Source: Microbacterium paraoxydans (lineage in GTDB: Bacteria; Actinomycetota; Actinomycetes; Actinomycetales; Microbacteriaceae). Taken from it: 64,000 nt of DNA. Shown piece after piece: positions 58,576-64,000 of the stretch (within the stretch, counting starts at the first letter, position 1; each line of letters opens with the position of its first letter). A model generated the notes under the pieces. It did no database searches. It was given only the letters and a program-made list of their open reading frames with translations, and was not told the origin of the DNA. Location of the stretch: positions 682,001 through 746,000 of the forward strand of contig NZ_JAGTUK010000001.1 of NCBI RefSeq assembly GCF_018224615.1. Direction: 5' to 3'. A program made the translations under genes and the position numbers.

Positions 58576-58631
58576 TTCCCCCCGGGGGGTACCCGGCCGA
58601 TGCATAGGATGCTCTGCGTAAACTCGGAGCC

Positions 58632-59282
58632 GTGCCCCTCGCCTCCAGAATCCACCCGATTCGCCGCGGCCGCACCTCCCACCCCCGGCATGCCCGCCGT
58701 GCGGTCGGAGCCGCGTTCGCCGCGGTGCTCGCCGTCGGCCTGACCGCCTGTGCCCCCGACGCGGTCAGCGAGTCCTTCCTCAACGGGGAGAACACCGGCT
58801 ACGTCGCCGCGGACGGCGCGATCGTCGAGATCCCGGTCGCCGAACGCGGCGAGCCGGTCCAGTTCGGCGGGGTCACCGAATCCGGCGACGACTTCGACAG
58901 CGCCGACGTCGCCGGCGACGTCACGGTGGTCAACTTCTGGTACGCCGGCTGTGCGCCGTGCCGCCTCGAGGCCGCCGATCTGGAGAGCGTCTGGAAGACC
59001 TACGAAGACCAGGGCGTCTCCTTCATCGGCATCAACACCCGCGACCAGGCCGACACGGCCACCGCGTTCGCGCAGGAATACGGCGTCACCTACCCGAGCC
59101 TGATCGATGTCGACACCGCCGAGGCCAAGCTCGCGTTCGCCGAGGCCGTGCCGATCTCGGCCACCCCCACCACGCTCGTGCTCGACAAGCAGGGCCGGGT
59201 CGCCGCGAAGATCATCGGCCCGATCGACGGCACCTCCGTGCTCTCCACGCTCGTCAAGGACGCGCTCGCGGAGGACTCGTGA
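58632..59282 (+). CDS. ResA/TlpA-like membrane-anchored thiol-disulfide oxidoreductase
   Basis: This 216-residue protein has an Arg-rich start and a hydrophobic segment ending in VGLTACAPD, which fits a lipoprotein signal. The thioredoxin-like domain has CAPC at residues 107-110 (WYAGCAPCRLEA) and a cis-Pro region SATPTTLVL. ResA reduces apocytochrome c before haem attachment. It is the first gene of a System II operon and starts with GTG 58632; TAGGAT (58605-58610) fits its -10. Only short gaps follow to ccdA. Confidence 0.92.
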   Translation: MPLASRIHPIRRGRTSHPRHARRAVGAAFAAVLAVGLTACAPDAVSESFLNGENTGYVAADGAIVEIPVAERGEPVQFGGVTESGDDFDSADVAGDVTVVNFWYAGCAPCRLEAADLESVWKTYEDQGVSFIGINTRDQADTATAFAQEYGVTYPSLIDVDTAEAKLAFAEAVPISATPTTLVLDKQGRVAAKIIGPIDGTSVLSTLVKDALAEDS

Positions 59283-59298
59283 CCCGCGCGGAGGCGCC

Positions 59299-60057
59299 GT
59301 GAACCCCGACGTCATCATCGGCTCCGGCGCTCTCTGGCTCGCGCTGCCCGTGGCGATGCTCGCCGGGCTCGTGTCGTTCCTGTCGCCGTGCGTGCTGCCG
59401 CTCGTGCCCGGCTACCTCGGGTTTCTCGGCGGAGCCGTCACTCCGCGCGGCGCGGCCGACGGCACTGCGCAGACCGCGACCCGCAGTCGCCTCGTCCTGG
59501 GCGTGCTGCTGTTCATCCTCGGCTTCACGCTCGTCTTCATCCTGTTCACCGTGCTCGGGGGCACCGCCGGGGCCTTCCTGCTGCGCTGGGGCGACCTCAT
59601 CACGCGCATCCTCGGCGTCGTGATCATCGCCATGGGCCTGGTGTTCCTCGGCCTGTTCGGCTTCGCGCAGCGCGAATACCGCTTCCACGTCGACTCCAAG
59701 GCCGGCATCATCGGGGCACCGCTCCTGGGCGTCGCACTCGGCATCGGCTGGGCGCCCTGCATGGGCCCCACGCTCGCCGCGATCCTGGCGCTGTCCTTCA
59801 ACGCGGGCGACCCCGTGCGCGCGGGGTTCCTCGGCCTGGCGTACTCGCTCGGCCTCGGGATCCCGTTCCTGCTGGTCGCGCTCGGCTTCGGCTGGGCGAC
59901 CAGGGCCATCGGCTTCCTGCGCCGTCACGTGCGCGTGGTCAACGTCGTGGGCGGGGTCATGCTCATCCTGCTCGGTCTGCTGATGGTGACCGGACTGTGG
60001 ACCGACATCATGTCCCGGCTGACGGCGGTGATCGGCAGTGTCATCCTCCCGCTCTGA
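59299..60057 (+). CDS. ccdA: CcdA-type thiol-electron transfer membrane protein
   Basis: This 252-residue protein has six helices with the redox Cys in SPCVLPLVPGYLG near residue 30 and in GWAPCMGPT near residue 153. It carries reducing power from cytosolic thioredoxin to ResA. GTG 59299 follows GGAGG at 6 nt. It lies 16 bp after the resA-like gene. The Cys-Pro pairs are in the positions used by the family. Confidence 0.93.
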   Translation: MNPDVIIGSGALWLALPVAMLAGLVSFLSPCVLPLVPGYLGFLGGAVTPRGAADGTAQTATRSRLVLGVLLFILGFTLVFILFTVLGGTAGAFLLRWGDLITRILGVVIIAMGLVFLGLFGFAQREYRFHVDSKAGIIGAPLLGVALGIGWAPCMGPTLAAILALSFNAGDPVRAGFLGLAYSLGLGIPFLLVALGFGWATRAIGFLRRHVRVVNVVGGVMLILLGLLMVTGLWTDIMSRLTAVIGSVILPL

Positions 60058-60094
60058 CCGCGCAGAGCACACCACGACGAAGAACAAGGGTGCC

Positions 60095-61861
60095 GTGAAC
60101 AGCGACTCCAGCGATCCGCTCCGTCCGTCCGACCACGTCGACGGCGACGACTCGATCACCCAGCCGCGCCTCGGCGTCGTCGGCTGGCTGCGGTGGGGGT
60201 GGCGTCAGCTCACGTCGATGCGCACCGCGCTGATCCTGCTGCTCGTGCTGGCGATCGCGGCGATCCCCGGCTCGATCTTCCCGCAGCGCATGGCCGACCC
60301 GAACGGCGTCACGCAGTGGGAGCGGGACAACCCCGACCTGTTCCCGATCCTCGACAACCTGAAGCTGTTCGACGTCTACCTGTCGCCGTGGTTCTCCGCC
60401 ATCTACCTGCTGCTGTTCACGTCGCTCGTGGGCTGCGTGATCCCGCGCATCAAGCACCACGCCAAGGCGCTCCGGGCACGGCCGCCGCGCACCCCCGCCC
60501 GGCTGCAGCGGCTGGAGGACTACCGCTCGGTCACCCGCGAGCCGGTCGCCGGCACGGGCACGGGCACGGGGGACGCGCAGGCGGAGGCGGCCGCCGCGGT
60601 CGACGTCGCGACGAAGCAGCTCAAGGCGCTCGGCTACCGCGTGGAGCGCTACGACCGCGGCCGCACGTTCTCGGTGTCGGCCGAGCGGGGCTACTGGCGT
60701 GAGACGGGCAACCTGCTGTTCCACCTCGCGCTGGTCGGCGTGCTCGTGACGATCGGCGTGGGCGGCGGCTTCGCGTACACGGGTCAGCGCGTGCTGGTCG
60801 AGGGCGAGACGTTCGCGAACACCCTGCTCGACTACGACTCCATGAACCGCGGTCGCTTCGTCGGCGACGACGCGTTCGCGCCCTACTCCATGCGCCTCGA
60901 CTCGTTCGACGTGACCTACCAGCCGTTCGGCGAGCCCGGCTCCGGCCAGGCGGGCGACTTCTCCGCCAACATGACCATCCTGGAGAACGGGAAGGAGCGC
61001 GAGGGCGCCGTCAAGGTGAACGAGCCGCTCGGTGTCGCCGACGACGACGTGTTCCTGCTCGGCAACGGCTACGCGCCGACCGTGACCGTGCGCGACCCCG
61101 AGGGCAACGTGGTGTTCACGGGCAGCACCCCGTTCCTCCCGCAGGACAACAACATGACGTCGCTCGGCGTGCTCAAGGTGCCGGACGGCCTCGCGGAGCA
61201 GGTGGGCCTCGTCGGGTTCTTCTACCCCACGACCGGCGTGCTGGAGTCCGGCGCGTTCTTCTCCGCCTACCCCGACCTGACCAACCCCACCCTGACGCTC
61301 GACGTGTACACGGGCGACCTCGGCATCAACGACGGTGTGCCGCGGTCGGTGTACGTGCTCGACACGTCCGACATGACCAAGCTCACGGGCCGCTCGACCG
61401 ATGTCGAGTCGATCGAGCTCGCACCGGGAGAGACCGCGCAGTTGCCGAACGGGCTCGGCTCGGTCACCTTCGAGGACGAGTCCCCGGAGGGCGCGACCGA
61501 CGTGTCGCAGTCGGTGAAGCGCTTCGCCTCGCTGCAGATCCACCGCGACGAGTCGGGCGTGTTCGTGCTGGGCTTCGCGATCCTCGCGCTGGCGGGACTC
61601 ATGCTCGCGCTGTTCGTGCCGCGGCGACGGGTGTGGGTCAAGGCCACGGCCGCCGACGGTGCGGTCGAGCTCGAGTACGCGGCGCTCGCTCGCGGCGAGG
61701 ATCCGACGCTCGCCAGGGCCGTGGACGACCTCCGCGACGGTCACGCCCGGCTGCTCGACGCCGCGGGCGGCACCGTCGCCCGCACCCCCGCCGACGCGGA
61801 GACCGAGACCGCGTCCGCGGAAACCGCACCCCCGGCCGCCGACACCCCGAAAGTAGACTGA
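60095..61861 (+). CDS. resB: Cytochrome c maturation protein ResB
   Basis: This 588-residue protein has the ResB architecture: membrane helices near residues 40-60 and 105-125, a helix around 205, a large extracytoplasmic domain, and a final helix near 495. With CcsB it brings haem out and ligates it to CXXCH motifs. An in-frame GTG at 60038 overlaps ccdA, but GTG 60095 has AAGGG 5 nt upstream and is preferred. The polar C-terminal tail ends in a Thr/Glu/Ala-rich stretch. Confidence 0.93.
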   Translation: MNSDSSDPLRPSDHVDGDDSITQPRLGVVGWLRWGWRQLTSMRTALILLLVLAIAAIPGSIFPQRMADPNGVTQWERDNPDLFPILDNLKLFDVYLSPWFSAIYLLLFTSLVGCVIPRIKHHAKALRARPPRTPARLQRLEDYRSVTREPVAGTGTGTGDAQAEAAAAVDVATKQLKALGYRVERYDRGRTFSVSAERGYWRETGNLLFHLALVGVLVTIGVGGGFAYTGQRVLVEGETFANTLLDYDSMNRGRFVGDDAFAPYSMRLDSFDVTYQPFGEPGSGQAGDFSANMTILENGKEREGAVKVNEPLGVADDDVFLLGNGYAPTVTVRDPEGNVVFTGSTPFLPQDNNMTSLGVLKVPDGLAEQVGLVGFFYPTTGVLESGAFFSAYPDLTNPTLTLDVYTGDLGINDGVPRSVYVLDTSDMTKLTGRSTDVESIELAPGETAQLPNGLGSVTFEDESPEGATDVSQSVKRFASLQIHRDESGVFVLGFAILALAGLMLALFVPRRRVWVKATAADGAVELEYAALARGEDPTLARAVDDLRDGHARLLDAAGGTVARTPADAETETASAETAPPAADTPKVD

Positions 61862-61865
61862 CACC

Positions 61866-62846
61866 ATGCTCGAGCTCAACGTGATCTCGCCTGTCCTGCT
61901 GTGGACTGCGATCGCGATCTACGCCGCGGCCTTCGTGGCCTACGCCTTCGATCTCGCGCGTCGCTCCCAGGCCTCGGCCGACGCCGTCGCGGTGCGCGAG
62001 GGTGAGCTGGTGGCTGCGGGCGGCGTCCGCGGCACGACGGCTTCCGCGACCGGGACGCCCGCCGCGACCGGCGCGCCGCAGCGCTTCGTGATGGCGCGCA
62101 TCGGCACCTCGCTCACGGTGCTCGGCTTCGTGTTCCACCTCGCGGCCACCGTGACCCGCAGCATCGCCGCCGGCCGGGTGCCCTGGGCCAACCTGTACGA
62201 GTTCGCGATGGTCGGCACGCTGCTCATCATCGCGGTGTACCTCGTGGTGCTCACGCGACTCGACCTGCGGTTCCTCGGCACGTTCATCACCGGGCTCGTG
62301 GTGGTGCTCCTCGGCCTCGGGGCCACGAACTTCTACGTCGAGGTCTCGCCGCTGATGGACCCGCTCAAGAGCGTGTGGCTCATCATCCACGTGTTCGTGG
62401 CGTCGCTCGCGACCGCGTTCTTCGCCCTCGCGTTCGCGCTGTCGGTGATCCAGCTGATGCAGTCGCGCCGCGAGCGCCTGCTCGGCGAGGGCGCCGCCAA
62501 GACGGGTCCCGGCTTCCTCCGTACGTTCCCCACCGCGGAGCGCCTGGAGAGCCTGGCGTACATGTTCTCCATCATCGGGTTCATCCTGTGGACCTTCACG
62601 CTCATCGCCGGATCCATCTGGGCGTACTACGCGTGGAGCCGCTTCTGGGGCTTCGACGTGAAGGAGACCTGGACGTTCGTGATCTGGGTGCTGTACGCGG
62701 GCTACATCCACGCTCGGGCCACGCGCGGCTGGCGCGGCAACCCCTCGGCGTGGCTGTCGATCGTGGGCTTCACCGCGGTGATCTTCAACTTCACCATCGT
62801 CAACGTGTTCTTCAAGGGACTGCACGCGTACTCCGGCCTGAGCTGA
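61866..62846 (+). CDS. ccsB: Cytochrome c maturation haem lyase subunit CcsB
   Basis: This 326-residue membrane protein has the tryptophan-rich haem-handling segment near residues 252-290 (WAYYAWSRFWGFDVKETWTF) and conserved His residues before and after it (IIHVFV, YIHARA). It completes System II with ResB. It starts 4 bp after the resB stop codon. An Ala/Thr-rich insert at residues 50-75 separates the first helix from the rest. A strong bidirectional hairpin follows. Confidence 0.94.
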   Translation: MLELNVISPVLLWTAIAIYAAAFVAYAFDLARRSQASADAVAVREGELVAAGGVRGTTASATGTPAATGAPQRFVMARIGTSLTVLGFVFHLAATVTRSIAAGRVPWANLYEFAMVGTLLIIAVYLVVLTRLDLRFLGTFITGLVVVLLGLGATNFYVEVSPLMDPLKSVWLIIHVFVASLATAFFALAFALSVIQLMQSRRERLLGEGAAKTGPGFLRTFPTAERLESLAYMFSIIGFILWTFTLIAGSIWAYYAWSRFWGFDVKETWTFVIWVLYAGYIHARATRGWRGNPSAWLSIVGFTAVIFNFTIVNVFFKGLHAYSGLS

Positions 62847-62880
62847 CCGGCGCCTCACCCGCGGCGGACCTCGACCGGAC

Positions 62881-62918
62881 GCGAACGCCCCGGCCCCTGA
62901 GCGGGCCGGGGCGTTCGC
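62881..62918. terminator. Bidirectional hairpin after ccsB
   Basis: GCGAACGCCCCGGCCC (62881-62896) and its exact reverse complement (62903-62918) flank a 6-nt loop CTGAGC. It separates the convergent ccsB and YhgE-type genes. Confidence 0.8.
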
Positions 62919-62945
62919 CTGTCCGGGGCGACGCGTCGCCGCGGG

Positions 62946-64000
62946 TCAGGCGGGGGAGAGCACCGCGCTGGCCGTGGTGGTGCGGCGGACCGCCACCACC
63001 ACGGTCGTGGCGACGAGAGCGAGCACGCCCCACACCACGAGGGCCGCCACCGCCGCGCCGCTCGCGCCGATGAGACCCGTGAACGCGGGAGCCGTCGGCA
63101 GGGCCGCGCCGATCGCGGCCAGCCAGTCGGGCACGGTCGAGATGAGACCTGTCGCGACCGCGAGCACGCCCACGAGCGCGGCGATCCAGCGACCGGCGCC
63201 GCCGAACACCGCCACGAGGGCTTGGTTGACCGCCGCGAACACGACCCCGGCGAGCACGGCCGTGCCGGCGAAGGCCCACCACTGCGCGGCGTCGTAGCTC
63301 GCCACGACCTGCACGATGAGCGACACCAGCACGCCCTGCGCCGCACCGAGGGCCGCGGCGGGCCAGAACCCGCGCAGGGCCAGGGCGACGGAGGAGCGCC
63401 GCGACGTGAGCGTGCGGGCGGTGTGGGCGCGCAGCACCAGGAACGATGCGAGCCCGCCGAACCACAGCACTACCGCAGTCAGCAGCGGGATCGCGGTGGG
63501 CCCGAAGATCGCGTTCTCCGGGGCGTCCGCGGCGACCGGGTCGGCGATCACCGACGCGAGCGAGGTGGACTCGTCGTCGCTGAACGACGGGAGCGAATCG
63601 GCTGCGGTGCGCAGACCGCCCGCGAGGTCGCCCGTGCCGGTGGCGAGCGTGTCGAGGCCGGTGGCGAGCTCGGTGGAGCCCTCCGCGAGCTGGGTCGCAC
63701 CGTCCGCGAGCTGCGTCGCGCCGGTCGTGAGGGCCCGGGCTCCCGCGGCGGACGGGGCGATGCCCTCGCTCGCGAGCTGGTTCAGGCCGTCCGCGAGCTG
63801 GGTCGCCCCGCCGCCGGCCTGCCCCATGCTCGACGCGAGGGTGCTCAGGGTGCCGGGGAGCGCCGCGACGCCGCCCGACACCTCGGGGCTGTTGAGGATG
63901 CCGGCCGCCGTGCCCGCGGACCGCGCCACCGACCCCGCCTGGCTTGCGAGCGCCGTGAGCTGGTCGCACTGCGCCTGGTCGGTCACGGGCGGCGTGCACG
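62946..64000 (-). CDS. YhgE/Pip-type membrane protein (partial, C-terminal part)
   Basis: The frame is open to the window edge, so the N-terminus is missing; about 351 residues are visible. A long helical repeat region (QLADGLNQLAS, TTGATQLADGATQLAEG, STELATGLDTLATG) precedes five or six membrane helices of the ABC-2-like type. This is the layout of YhgE/Pip proteins, related to phage-infection protein and often found with type VII secretion or MmpL-like exporters. A GTG at 63986 is in frame but the reading continues upstream of it. Function unknown. Confidence 0.82.
   Translation of the reverse strand, partial: CTPPVTDQAQCDQLTALASQAGSVARSAGTAAGILNSPEVSGGVAALPGTLSTLASSMGQAGGGATQLADGLNQLASEGIAPSAAGARALTTGATQLADGATQLAEGSTELATGLDTLATGTGDLAGGLRTAADSLPSFSDDESTSLASVIADPVAADAPENAIFGPTAIPLLTAVVLWFGGLASFLVLRAHTARTLTSRRSSVALALRGFWPAAALGAAQGVLVSLIVQVVASYDAAQWWAFAGTAVLAGVVFAAVNQALVAVFGGAGRWIAALVGVLAVATGLISTVPDWLAAIGAALPTAPAFTGLIGASGAAVAALVVWGVLALVATTVVVAVRRTTTASAVLSPA

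Overview
This 64 kb window is a compact, very GC-rich piece of actinobacterial chromosome. Overlapping ATGA/GTGA gene junctions, strong G/C third positions, a DtxR/IdeR iron box, an ECF41-type sigma factor, the tiny ribosomal protein bS22, System II cytochrome c maturation genes and many apparently leaderless genes (TANNNT about 6-7 nt before the start codon) point to the Microbacteriaceae, most likely Microbacterium or a close relative. That placement is inference; no rRNA gene is present. I see no IS element, prophage, CRISPR array, tRNA or rRNA.

Layout. 1-8 kb: end of a probable regulator, then a catabolic operon with an NCS1 permease, a HyuA-like hydantoinase/oxoprolinase, three tandem DUF917 (S-methyl-thiohydantoin desulfurase-like) proteins and a PucR regulator. 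8-14 kb: VOC protein, SDR-type oxidoreductase under an apparent ECF41 promoter, the ECF41 sigma factor, M20 peptidase, MFS exporter, a coiled-coil membrane protein and a second VOC protein. 14-18.7 kb: divergent iron locus (siderophore-interacting protein against a four-gene siderophore ABC importer) around a DtxR box. 18.7-31.5 kb: AlkA-like glycosylase, a winged-helix regulator preceded by a leaderless Cys-rich leader ORF, SbcD-SbcC, a nucleosidase, NadE and a very large nuclease/helicase of the TM0106 type. 31.5-39.6 kb: upp, tadA, CDF transporter, proC, an ABC-2 exporter, a TrkH/TrkA potassium system and an ArsR-like regulator.

39.8-47.5 kb: DrrAB-like drug exporter with a divergent TetR regulator and an operator array between them, a cyclase-family protein lacking two canonical His residues, a BldC/excisionase-like HTH protein with bS22, a rhodanese-glutaredoxin-Dabb operon and a polar amino-acid ABC importer. 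47.8-56 kb: an orphan Roadblock/LC7 protein, a four-gene solute ABC importer whose first gene has a perfect 12-bp hairpin over its ribosome binding site, GNAT and TauE/SafE proteins, and aspS. 56-64 kb: DUF5684 membrane protein, histidine phosphatase, a divergent thioredoxin-reductase-like/MerR pair with a textbook 19-bp-spacer MerR promoter, then ResA-CcdA-ResB-CcsB, and the end of a YhgE/Pip-type membrane protein.

The most interesting signals are the leaderless Cys-rich leader ORF (20873-20974), the triple DUF917 operon with its paired operators, the SD-masking hairpin at 52490-52545, and the MerR/flavoprotein cassette sitting next to the cytochrome c maturation operon.
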